A stretch of 5,248 nt of DNA from contig DNHK01000416.1 of assembly GCA_003485905.1 (NCBI GenBank), forward strand, positions 1 through 5,248. Reading direction: 5' to 3'. Position 1 is the first letter of the stretch. Every line of letters begins with the position of its first letter. This DNA is from Gammaproteobacteria bacterium. Its GTDB lineage: Bacteria; Pseudomonadota; Gammaproteobacteria; Arenicellales; Arenicellaceae. The notes below the pieces were generated by a model. It was not told where the DNA came from and searched no databases. It was given only the letters and a program-made list of their open reading frames with translations. The position numbers were made by a program, and so were the translations under genes. Shown here one piece after another: positions 1 to 5,248 of the stretch.

Positions 1-94
1 CGAGCACCTCATCAACCTGAAAGTCCAACGGTGTATGTTTAATAATGCCCGATGTTATGGGCTTTGAACCACCTGCATACGCAAGTGGCTCCAT
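1..94 (-). CDS. truD: tRNA pseudouridine synthase D, N-terminal fragment (runs off left edge)
   Basis: Only the first 31 codons lie in the window. TruD makes pseudouridine at position 13 of tRNA-Glu in the cytoplasm. The visible peptide reads MEPLAYAGG, then SKPITSGIIKHTPLDFQVDEVL. The block with G(x)IK, P-x-DF and QVDEVL is the typical TruD start (E. coli has GLLKANPEDFVVVEDL at nearly the same distance from its Met). The catalytic Asp lies beyond the edge and cannot be checked. I chose the ATG at 94 because it gives the family's usual N-terminal length. A TTG at 118 in the same frame is an alternative adding eight residues, and a stop at 125-127 closes the frame above that. Neither start has a good Shine-Dalgarno sequence. 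The gene is divergent from the copper genes. The identification rests on a short stretch, so it is likely but not certain. Confidence 0.78.
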   Translation of the reverse strand, partial: MEPLAYAGGSKPITSGIIKHTPLDFQVDEVL

Positions 95-173
95 AGAATC
101 AGGGAAACTAGTAGTCAAAGATAATTAGCCAGAAAGATAAGGGTATAAAGTGGTTAACGGTGCGTTAGGATGC

Positions 174-203
174 TTGAACTAACACAGCCCAGCACCCTAT
201 TAT
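174..203 (+). promoter_or_regulatory. Predicted sigma70-type promoter for the sco–PCuAC genes
   Basis: A -35-like TTGAAC at 174-179 and a -10-like TATTAT at 198-203 are separated by 18 bases. The -35 matches the consensus at four of six positions and the -10 at five of six. Transcription would start near 210, leaving a leader of about 70 bases before the ATG at 283. I saw no clear copper-regulator operator (CueR-like dyad) around it. This is a prediction by eye. Confidence 0.5.
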
Positions 204-204
204 A
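199..204 (-). promoter_or_regulatory. truD: Possible -10 element for truD on the opposite strand
   Basis: Read on the minus strand, 204-199 is a perfect TATAAT hexamer, overlapping the rightward -10 in the 7-base symmetric motif TATTATA (198-204). No good -35 lies 16-18 bases upstream on this strand, so it would depend on the strong -10. A start near 192 would give truD a leader of roughly 100 bases. Confidence 0.3.
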
Positions 205-270
205 GCGCCTATAGTCTCCAACCGATCTAATTTAGTCCAAACATACCGGCCGCCACGTAGCCGACAGCTC

Positions 271-277
271 AAGGAAG
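271..277 (+). promoter_or_regulatory. Shine-Dalgarno site of the sco gene
   Basis: AAGGAAG ends five bases before the ATG at 283. It is the clearest ribosome binding site in the window and fixes the sco start. Confidence 0.75.
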
Positions 278-282
278 TTAAT

Positions 283-894
283 ATGAAGCCAGCATACTTA
301 GTCGGTACCGTTATTTTGGCAGCGGTAATTGGCGTTAGCAGTTACCAACTTGGTATTAGAAATCAATCGAAACCTGTTGTCACGAAGGTAGCGACCGTAC
401 TAGACCCACCACGTTTAATGGCCGAGTCACAGTTAATAAAACATGATGGCACAGAATTCAGTAATGCAACGATGCGAGATAAATGGACTCTAATGTTCTT
501 TGGGTTCACTTACTGCCCAGACATTTGTCCGACCACAATGCAATCGCTGGTCAGCAGCATTAACAAAATTGAACAAGCAGGTATAGAAAATGCACAAGTT
601 GTTTTCGTTTCAGTTGATCCCAAACGAGATACGCCAGAACGCTTAACGGAGTATTTAAGCCATTTTGATAAGAACTTCATTGGCGTAACCGGCCAATTAA
701 ATGATATTGAAGAGTTTTCACGTTCAATAGGTGTTGTATTTGCACACAATCGGCCGGATGAGACAGGCTATTACGCCGTTGACCATTCAGCAGTCATTCT
801 CATTATTAACGAAGACGCCGAAATGCGAGGACTGTTTTCAGCACCACATGACTGGGAAGATATCGCCGATGATCTAATCAGTATTCACGGTTAA
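283..894 (+). CDS. senC: Sco1/SenC/PrrC-family copper chaperone for cytochrome c oxidase
   Basis: The 203-residue protein is a membrane-anchored thioredoxin-fold protein facing the periplasm. Family members bind copper and help assemble the CuA site of cytochrome c oxidase subunit II, or act as a thiol reductant there. A single N-terminal hydrophobic segment (about residues 4-22) serves as anchor. The copper motif CPDIC (Cys78, Cys82) follows the FFGFTYCP strand, and the third ligand, His168, sits in the YAVDHSAVILI block. The DPKRDTP loop (112-118) is also typical. All three ligands are intact, so the protein should be functional. The start is supported by AAGGAAG just upstream. A PCuAC gene follows 76 bases after the stop, the usual partner in CuA loading. 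No oxidase genes are visible in the window. Family assignment is secure; the exact client is inferred. Confidence 0.95.
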   Translation: MKPAYLVGTVILAAVIGVSSYQLGIRNQSKPVVTKVATVLDPPRLMAESQLIKHDGTEFSNATMRDKWTLMFFGFTYCPDICPTTMQSLVSSINKIEQAGIENAQVVFVSVDPKRDTPERLTEYLSHFDKNFIGVTGQLNDIEEFSRSIGVVFAHNRPDETGYYAVDHSAVILIINEDAEMRGLFSAPHDWEDIADDLISIHG

Positions 895-970
895 GGTACC
901 TCCGCCACAGCCCTGACCCGAAATGGTCGTTCCGATATCCATTATTTTCACTATCCTATGCAAAGTTACT

Positions 971-1417
971 ATGAGCAAATTGAAATCTAAAAAGCGGCTA
1001 CTCTTTTGCGTGTGTAGTTTGCTGATTGCCTGCACATCTTCTGCACAGCAAAACATAAACGTTTCTGAAGCCTGGGTCAGGGTTCCCCCTCCGGGCATGC
1101 AAATGTTAGCTGGCTACGGAGTATTTACTAATCTATCTCCTAATACAGTAGAACTGGTTGAGGCGCAAAGTAAGAGTTTTGAGTCCATCGGCTTTCATAA
1201 ATCTGAAGTTATGGACGGTATAAGTTCAATGCACAAGTTAGATTCAGTTGTACTTCAACCAGGAGAATCAGCAGTATTTGAACCCGGCGGCAAACATTTA
1301 ATGATCTATACACCACAATACGAAGTGCAACCCGAGAGTGTACAAATTGAGTTTGTAGATAAGGGCGGGGAAACCTATTCTGTTACCTTTAGCTTGTTGA
1401 AAAACGCCCCAGAGTGA
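971..1417 (+). CDS. PCuAC-type periplasmic copper chaperone (DUF461)
   Basis: A 148-residue exported protein with the complete PCuAC copper motif H-x10-M-x21-H-x-M: His76, Met87, His109 and Met111. Family members bind Cu(I) in the periplasm and pass it to Sco or directly to the CuA site of oxidase subunit II. The EAWVR block (34-38) and PGG before the second His (106-108) are typical. I chose the ATG at 971 because a basic n-region (KLKSKKR) and hydrophobic core follow at once. An ATG at 923 in frame would add 16 residues ahead of the signal peptide. Neither has a good ribosome site, so translation may depend on the upstream sco gene. The signal ends in LIAC (18-21), which fits a lipobox, but SSA (23-25) could be a signal peptidase I site. 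It probably shares a transcript with sco. Confidence 0.92.
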   Translation: MSKLKSKKRLLFCVCSLLIACTSSAQQNINVSEAWVRVPPPGMQMLAGYGVFTNLSPNTVELVEAQSKSFESIGFHKSEVMDGISSMHKLDSVVLQPGESAVFEPGGKHLMIYTPQYEVQPESVQIEFVDKGGETYSVTFSLLKNAPE

Positions 1418-1472
1418 GATTTTTAAACTTAGCCGAGAGATACTATATTAGATTACTGTGATTAAAGAACCA
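1418..1472. other. Convergent intergenic gap, no clear terminator
   Basis: This 55-base A+T-rich gap separates the ends of the PCuAC gene and nagZ, which face each other. I looked for a G+C-rich hairpin followed by a T run on either strand and did not find one. Transcription may end by Rho or run into the opposite gene. Confidence 0.6.
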
Positions 1473-2474
1473 CTAAACGGAGATCAACCCGGTATCACGT
1501 AAATAACTCAGAGCCGTTTCTACTCTCTGTTCTGAACAGTCATCGTGTAGTCTCAACAGGCCAATACGACTTTCTAGATCCGAAGGAATACATATGCCGC
1601 TGGAATCTAGCAACTCGTCCACTGCGATAGGTGTATTACAAACCAAAAGCATATCGCAGCCAGCTTTCAGCGCCCCCTTCGCAACATCTACGATACTTCC
1701 AGACTTTGCTCCTTCCATACTTAGGTCATCACTAAAGACAACCCCGTTAAACCCGAGTTTTTCCCTTAATTCAGTCTTTATCCATTCCGGCGCCATAGTT
1801 GCAATATTTGGATAAATTTCTGGGAAATTCACATGCGCGGTCATCACTCCTTCTAACTGACCAACTAATTCCTTATACGGAACTAAATCGCAGCCATCTA
1901 ATTCAGCATAAATTCGATTGTCACAAGGTTTTTCAATATGTGAATCACCGCTGACACCTCCATGTCCAGGGAAATGTTTAGCAACGCTAGCCATCCCGGC
2001 TTGACGCATACCATCGGCAAAAGCTCCAGCCAGTTCTGAAACTGCATATGGGTCTTTATGGAAACTACGATCGCCAATAACATCGCTCCTAACGGATGCG
2101 ACGTCCAATACCGGAGCGAAACTTATATCAACACCGCACGCTCGTAATTCCGCTGCCATAATCAAACCACCTGCGGCAGCGCCCATCAGTCCTTTTTGAT
2201 AGTCCCTATCAAACAACATCCCATATTGCTGAGCAGCAGGTAACAAAACAAAAGCATCTTTAAATCGTTGAACCCGGCCACCTTCCTGATCGACAGCCAC
2301 AATTAATTCAGGTGTTTTAATCGCCTTTATTGAGTTGACTAGATTAACTAACTGAGCTCGATCTTGGTAATTTCGCGCGAACAAAATCACACCGCCCACC
2401 ATACTATGCTTCAGCCGACGACAGTCTTCCTGGTTAAGCTCTAGGCCTTCTACATCGATCATTAAGCAAGTCAT
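1473..2474 (-). CDS. nagZ: Beta-N-acetylglucosaminidase NagZ (glycoside hydrolase family 3)
   Basis: NagZ is a cytosolic enzyme of peptidoglycan recycling. It removes GlcNAc from GlcNAc-1,6-anhydroMurNAc-peptides imported from the periplasm, and its products feed AmpR signalling in species with inducible AmpC. The 333-residue length is normal. Visible motifs, in order, are LMIDVEG near the start, VDQEGGRVQRF (61-71), GDRSF (134-138), KHFPGHG (166-172), the acid/base dyad Asp177 and His179 in GDSH, and the nucleophile Asp249 in FSDDLSMEG. All key residues are present and no signal peptide is seen. The ATG at 2474 matches the usual NagZ start (a short lead before DVEG). The ribosome site is weak. 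It is the last gene of the leftward run, 52 bases after the YkuD gene, whose likely substrate belongs to the same pathway. Confidence 0.97.
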   Translation of the reverse strand: MTCLMIDVEGLELNQEDCRRLKHSMVGGVILFARNYQDRAQLVNLVNSIKAIKTPELIVAVDQEGGRVQRFKDAFVLLPAAQQYGMLFDRDYQKGLMGAAAGGLIMAAELRACGVDISFAPVLDVASVRSDVIGDRSFHKDPYAVSELAGAFADGMRQAGMASVAKHFPGHGGVSGDSHIEKPCDNRIYAELDGCDLVPYKELVGQLEGVMTAHVNFPEIYPNIATMAPEWIKTELREKLGFNGVVFSDDLSMEGAKSGSIVDVAKGALKAGCDMLLVCNTPIAVDELLDSSGICIPSDLESRIGLLRLHDDCSEQRVETALSYLRDTGLISV

Positions 2475-2514
2475 TCTATTGTATTTCTCAATTACTCATT
2501 TTTACGTTTAAACT

Positions 2515-2541
2515 AAAAAAACCACTTCACACGACATGGCT
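2515..2541 (-). terminator. Possible weak terminator or attenuator between the YkuD gene and nagZ
   Basis: On the minus strand a 5-base-pair stem (AGCCA with TGGTT, one G-U pair, 12-base loop) spans the YkuD stop codon and overlaps the start of a run of seven T. The stem is short, so complete termination is unlikely. It might reduce read-through into nagZ. No strong separate nagZ promoter was seen. Confidence 0.2.
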
Positions 2542-3036
2542 GTCATCACTTTCGACTATATCAATCGACTCTCCAACAAAGACCCTATCAAATAAATCGA
2601 CCACATCAGCATTACGCATTTTGATACAACCGTGTGAATTTGGAGTCTGCATTTGGTGAGAGTCAGGACAGCCGTGAATATAAATAAAGCGGCGCATGGT
2701 ATCGCACTCACCTAAGCGGTTTCGACCAACTTCACGACCCGAGAGCCACAATATTCTCGTCAAAATCCAATCTCTAGGGTTTCCTTCCAGCTGAGATTGC
2801 TGCTCTAAAACCCGACTGTAAATCTCTCCCGTTTGCCGGCGCGCGACAAAAACAGCGTTTAAAGGTGCTCCGGCGCCAATTTTTGCCCGAATAATGTGAG
2901 CACCGAGCGGAGTACACTCGCTGCCTATCTTCTGGCCCACGCCATTTAATGCTGTCGAAATTGGGTACGTAGACTTTAAATTTGAACCATCATAGAGTTT
3001 CAGCACTTGCTTATTTATATCGACAAGCAATGGCAT
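2527..3036 (-). CDS. YkuD-domain (L,D-transpeptidase family) protein without signal peptide; probable cytosolic L,D-carboxypeptidase
   Basis: The 169-residue protein is almost entirely a YkuD catalytic domain. The motif is present: His121-Gly122, then SHGC (134-137) with Cys137 as nucleophile, 12 residues apart. The Arg that usually follows SHGC(I/V) is Lys139 here, with another Arg at 141. TPLG (42-45) is the usual strand before the active site. The protein starts MPLLVDINKQ, with no signal peptide, membrane segment or LysM domain, so it should stay in the cytoplasm. Classical Ldt enzymes cross-link peptidoglycan in the periplasm, but small leaderless YkuD proteins such as Acinetobacter ElsL and Vibrio LdcV (recalled from the literature) are cytosolic L,D-carboxypeptidases that trim recycled tetrapeptides to tripeptides. 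The adjacent nagZ supports that role. The start lies one base after the phosphatase stop, with a weak AGG before it, suggesting coupled translation. Confidence 0.88.
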   Translation of the reverse strand: MPLLVDINKQVLKLYDGSNLKSTYPISTALNGVGQKIGSECTPLGAHIIRAKIGAGAPLNAVFVARRQTGEIYSRVLEQQSQLEGNPRDWILTRILWLSGREVGRNRLGECDTMRRFIYIHGCPDSHQMQTPNSHGCIKMRNADVVDLFDRVFVGESIDIVESDDSHVV

Positions 3037-3037
3037 A

Positions 3038-3538
3038 TTAACCTACGCTGGTAATCTTGGTTTTAAGGTGATCTAACAACTCGTCAGATGTTTCTTCTAT
3101 CAACTCTAAAACATTGCTAAACCCATCAACCTTGCCATAATAAGGATCGGGTACATCTAACGTATTTGACGTAGAATTAAATTTCAAAAAATAATCTAAG
3201 TTTATACTTTCACTATACCCTTTAACCTTTTGAATATTAAGTAAATTTTCCTTATCCATTGCGAGTATATAGTTAAACTCTTCAAAATCTGACGCGCATA
3301 TTTGACGCGCATAGATGCCGCTCATATCGTAGCCATTTTTTTCTGCTATTTGTATCGATCGCTCGTCAGGAGGGCTACCTATATGCCAGCTACCAGTACC
3401 CGCTGAATCAACTTGTATCGCATGCTGCAACCCCATATCGCGAACTTTACTACGAAGCACAGCATGTGCTGTAGGCGAACGGCAAATATTGCCTAAACAC
3501 ACGAATAGCACTTTTATTATCGGTTTAACTTGATCCAA
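3038..3538 (-). CDS. Low-molecular-weight protein tyrosine phosphatase
   Basis: A 166-residue cytosolic phosphatase of the arsenate-reductase-like fold. The P-loop C-x5-R-S is CLGNICRS at 14-21 (nucleophile Cys14, Arg20). The general acid is Asp131 in DPYYGKVDGF. Bacterial members remove phosphate from tyrosine or sometimes arginine on proteins. Some pair with Wzc-type kinases in polysaccharide export, but no such kinase is in the window, so the substrate is unknown. The first codon is TTG at 3538; there is no ATG early in the frame. The next candidates (GTG at residues 10 and 13) would cut into the first beta strand before the P-loop, so TTG is the best choice despite no visible Shine-Dalgarno. 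It begins nine bases after the kdsB stop, so translational coupling is likely. Placement right after kdsB matches the Pseudomonas order. Confidence 0.92.
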   Translation of the reverse strand: MDQVKPIIKVLFVCLGNICRSPTAHAVLRSKVRDMGLQHAIQVDSAGTGSWHIGSPPDERSIQIAEKNGYDMSGIYARQICASDFEEFNYILAMDKENLLNIQKVKGYSESINLDYFLKFNSTSNTLDVPDPYYGKVDGFSNVLELIEETSDELLDHLKTKITSVG

Positions 3539-3547
3539 AGCGACAAA

Positions 3548-4300
3548 CTACAAGCGGTTTGCGAACAGCTCCCTCGCGATTGCTAGGTCTTTAGGGGTGT
3601 CGACGCCGATCGAGTTGCCCTCCTCTACGCGACAAACCTTTATTTTGCTGCCAGCTGATAGAATGCGTAATTGTTCTAGTGCCTCTAAATCTTCGAGCAT
3701 CGACACAGGTAAGTTTGGCCACTCGCGCAGAAACGATACCCGATACCCATATATCCCTAAATGCCGCATAGCAGAGGTATACGCTTCAGTAGGTTTAGCG
3801 CCTCGAACCGCCGGTATGGGTGCTCTAGAAAAGTACAACGCATTATCTGCATTATCCACTACAACCTTTACTACATTAGAATCAAGATACTCAGCGACCG
3901 AATCTATTTGAGTCGCAGCCGTTGAGACGCCTGCGTCGTTTTCTCCGTCTAGCAGCACGCCTGCAACATTGTTAATCGTAGTTGGCTCAATAAACGGCTC
4001 GTCCCCCTGGACACTAACCACTACTCGATCCGGTTCCCAGCGTTCACTAGTAAATACCTCAGCTATCCGATCAGTGCCAGACTTATGACTTGAGTCGGTC
4101 AAAATTGCTTCGCCACCAAACTCCTCAACTACTTGCAGAATCTCATGACTATCAGTTGCTATAACAACAACTTCTGCGTCACTTAGTACAGCGCGCTCGT
4201 ATACACGCTGAATCATTGGCATACCATGTAAATCCGCCAACACCTTACCAGGCAGTCGGGTCGACTCCCAACGCGCGGGTATAACTACATCAAATGGCAT
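3548..4300 (-). CDS. kdsB: 3-deoxy-manno-octulosonate cytidylyltransferase (CMP-Kdo synthetase)
   Basis: KdsB joins CTP and Kdo to give CMP-Kdo and pyrophosphate in the cytoplasm, the activated sugar used to build the LPS inner core on lipid IVA. The 250-residue length is standard. The nucleotide-binding signature PARWESTRLPGK is at 8-19, HKSGTDR at 72-78, the metal-site motif QGDEP at 98-102 (Asp100), YFSR at 156-159, RHLGIYGYR at 179-187, LEALEQLR near 205-212, and GVDTP at 232-236 (Asp234, second metal ligand). Nothing is missing. The ATG at 4300 gives the expected MPFDVVIPAR start; the ribosome site is weak. A 46-base gap separates it from the Trm112-like gene upstream, and the phosphatase starts nine bases after its TAG stop. 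It shares the LPS pathway with lpxK nearby. Confidence 0.97.
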   Translation of the reverse strand: MPFDVVIPARWESTRLPGKVLADLHGMPMIQRVYERAVLSDAEVVVIATDSHEILQVVEEFGGEAILTDSSHKSGTDRIAEVFTSERWEPDRVVVSVQGDEPFIEPTTINNVAGVLLDGENDAGVSTAATQIDSVAEYLDSNVVKVVVDNADNALYFSRAPIPAVRGAKPTEAYTSAMRHLGIYGYRVSFLREWPNLPVSMLEDLEALEQLRILSAGSKIKVCRVEEGNSIGVDTPKDLAIARELFANRL

Positions 4301-4346
4301 CTCTATTTAACTCTGGAATATATCTTTTCTATAACGTAAGACTATC

Positions 4347-4523
4347 TCAGCTATCACCCTCGAGTTTTCTCGCCTCTTCAGGCAGCATGACAGGGATTCC
4401 ATCTCGCACCGGATACGCGAGCCCTGCTTTTACGCTGACCAGTTCATCTGCCTCTGCATCATATCTTAGAGGTCCCAATGTAACCGGACAGACTAAAATA
4501 TCTAACAACTCTCGATCGATCAT
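4347..4523 (-). CDS. ycaR: Trm112/YcaR-family small protein (UPF0434)
   Basis: A 58-residue protein with the family outline: [14 protein letters not shown] near the start, then [25 protein letters not shown]. In eukaryotes Trm112 is a zinc-binding partner that activates methyltransferases. The bacterial role is not settled, although the gene is regularly found between lpxK and kdsB. Only one Cys is present (Cys12 in VCPVT); the second Cys of the CPxC pair seen in E. coli is Thr, so zinc binding as in Trm112 is doubtful. I chose the ATG at 4523 because AGGAAA at 4538-4533 lies nine bases upstream and the resulting MIDRELLDI start resembles E. coli YcaR. A GTG at 4532 would sit directly against that site. 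It starts 17 bases after the lpxK stop. Confidence 0.92.
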   Translation of the reverse strand: MIDRELLDILVCPVTLGPLRYDAEADELVSVKAGLAYPVRDGIPVMLPEEARKLEGDS

Positions 4524-4532
4524 TACTTTCAC

Positions 4533-4538
4533 TTTCCT
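4533..4538 (-). promoter_or_regulatory. ycaR: Shine-Dalgarno site that decides the ycaR start
   Basis: AGGAAA on the minus strand, just past the lpxK stop, is nine bases from the ATG at 4523 but immediately next to the GTG at 4532. This spacing favours the ATG. Confidence 0.55.
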
Positions 4539-4540
4539 AA

Positions 4541-5248
4541 TTATATTTTCATTACTCGCTTAAGCACGGCAGTAAGTTCACCGCTTAACTGATCAGAGAA
4601 CTGAGCAGTTGCTGGCACATAATAGAGCCCCGCGATGCTAAAGTCGCGGCATTTTACCGCGTCTTTTTCGGTCATGAGAATAGGTAACTTATCGTTAAAC
4701 ACAAGATCATCTTCAGAATATTCGTGGTGATCAGAAAACGTATGTTCAATTATCTCATAGCCCGCCTCTTGCAACTGACTAAAAAACCGATACGGTTTAC
4801 CGATACCGGCTACCGCATGGACTCTAGTATTAACTGATTGCCATCGCACCCCACCGCTACGCACAGGTAATGGATCGCCCAGTAGCAAATCATAGTTTTC
4901 ACCTCGCAAAGCACTGACATCGTAATCGTCATGGCCTGCAGGCGCCTCCCGCCAAGGTCCTGCTGGAAGTAGATAGGTGTTTTGAGTCGCCGCATGCGGA
5001 TCGTGGACAATAATCTCTGCATCACGACCCAAGCGGTAGTGCTGTAGGCCGTCATCACTAATAAGAACATCTAACCTATCCTTTCCGCAAAGTTTCTCTA
5101 ACTCACGCGCCGCAGCAACTCGATTTGGATTCACTATCACCGGACAGCTGGTACGTTCGGCCAACACTATTGCCTCATCTCCAACAGTTAAAGCACCGCT
5201 ATTCTCAGAAACCAATAAAGGAACTTTTGCCACACTAGCGCCATACCC
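4541..5248 (-). CDS. lpxK: Tetraacyldisaccharide 4'-kinase LpxK, C-terminal part (5' end outside window)
   Basis: LpxK transfers phosphate from ATP to the 4' position of the tetraacyldisaccharide-1-phosphate, making lipid IVA at the inner membrane. The frame stays open to the window edge, leaving 235 residues. The first visible ones, [14 protein letters not shown], match the region after SRGYGG in E. coli LpxK, so a GTG at 5233 in the frame is an internal Val codon and not the start. Further motifs are VGDEA, the DDGLQHYRL block (fragment residues 65-73), [26 protein letters not shown] (172-178) and MTEKDAVKC (192-200). The N-terminal membrane helix and Walker A loop lie off the right edge. 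About 90 residues are missing. It heads the visible leftward cluster; msbA often precedes it in other species, but this cannot be seen here. Confidence 0.97.
   Translation of the reverse strand, partial: GYGASVAKVPLLVSENSGALTVGDEAIVLAERTSCPVIVNPNRVAAARELEKLCGKDRLDVLISDDGLQHYRLGRDAEIIVHDPHAATQNTYLLPAGPWREAPAGHDDYDVSALRGENYDLLLGDPLPVRSGGVRWQSVNTRVHAVAGIGKPYRFFSQLQEAGYEIIEHTFSDHHEYSEDDLVFNDKLPILMTEKDAVKCRDFSIAGLYYVPATAQFSDQLSGELTAVLKRVMKI

Noticed and set aside
247..263. Short hairpin (CGGC/GCCG) in the sco leader
   Set aside because: A four-base-pair stem with a nine-base loop is too weak to support a riboswitch or other regulatory RNA.
510..749. Minus-strand ORF of 79 codons inside the sco gene
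   Set aside because: It lies wholly within a well-supported gene, its protein resembles no family I know, and it has no ribosome site.
923..970. Longer start for the PCuAC gene at 923
   Set aside because: It would place 16 residues, including a second hydrophobic patch, ahead of a typical basic signal-peptide start. There is no ribosome site at 923.
874..1098. Minus-strand ORF of 74 codons across the sco–PCuAC gap, with a Cys/Gly-rich end
   Set aside because: It overlaps the ends of two real genes on the opposite strand. The CGQGCGGG-like stretch comes from the gap plus antisense codons and matches nothing known to me.
1594..1815. Plus-strand ORF antisense to nagZ
   Set aside because: It is a shadow of the conserved nagZ coding sequence, which has all catalytic motifs.
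2506..2513. Palindrome GTTTAAAC upstream of nagZ
   Set aside because: An 8-base A+T-rich palindrome in an A+T-rich gap is readily explained by chance, and no second copy was seen.
3597..3911. Plus-strand ORF of 104 codons antisense to kdsB
   Set aside because: It is fully contained in kdsB and has no recognisable domain.
4294..4563. Plus-strand ORF of 89 codons antisense to ycaR, ending in a hydrophobic stretch
   Set aside because: It overlaps ycaR and the end of lpxK in antisense. The hydrophobic tail comes from A+T-rich antisense codons, and no ribosome site was seen.
4810..5070. Second minus-strand ORF inside lpxK in another frame
   Set aside because: The lpxK frame carries all the family motifs, and this one has none.
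5231..5233. GTG as the lpxK start
   Set aside because: The frame continues open to the window edge, and the residues before it (GYGAS) match the conserved LpxK GYGG region, so this is an internal Val.

Overview
The window looks like ordinary core chromosome from a gammaproteobacterium with moderate to low G+C and compact gene spacing. The main clue is the minus-strand order lpxK – Trm112-like (ycaR) – kdsB – low-molecular-weight tyrosine phosphatase. As I recall it, this matches the Pseudomonas-type order, where murB follows the phosphatase. I cannot name a genus from the sequence.

Layout: (1) 1-94, minus: the first codons of truD (tRNA pseudouridine synthase D), running off the left edge. 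This gene is too short in the window to stand out as an ORF. (2) 95-282: a divergent intergenic region with a sigma70-type promoter for the rightward genes and a near-symmetric -10 that may fire both ways. (3) 283-1417, plus: a two-gene copper-delivery module, a Sco1/SenC protein followed by a PCuAC chaperone. Both keep all their copper ligands. (4) 1418-1472: a short convergent gap without a clear terminator. (5) 1473-5248, minus: a six-gene run transcribed right to left, lpxK (5' end outside the window), ycaR-like, kdsB, LMW-PTP, a YkuD-domain protein with no signal peptide, and nagZ.

How the genes work together: Sco and PCuAC deliver copper to the cytochrome c oxidase CuA centre on the periplasmic side. 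The leftward cluster serves the envelope. LpxK phosphorylates the lipid A precursor and KdsB activates Kdo, the first core sugar. NagZ and the apparently cytosolic YkuD protein probably act on recycled muropeptides in the cytoplasm. The most interesting feature is this last pair: the context suggests the YkuD protein is a cytosolic L,D-carboxypeptidase rather than a periplasmic cross-linking L,D-transpeptidase.

I see no RNA genes, CRISPR arrays, mobile elements, defence islands or strong repeats. No stretch over 300 bases lacks a gene. I found no convincing evidence for a wholly new system; the findings are mainly about context, start sites and residue substitutions.
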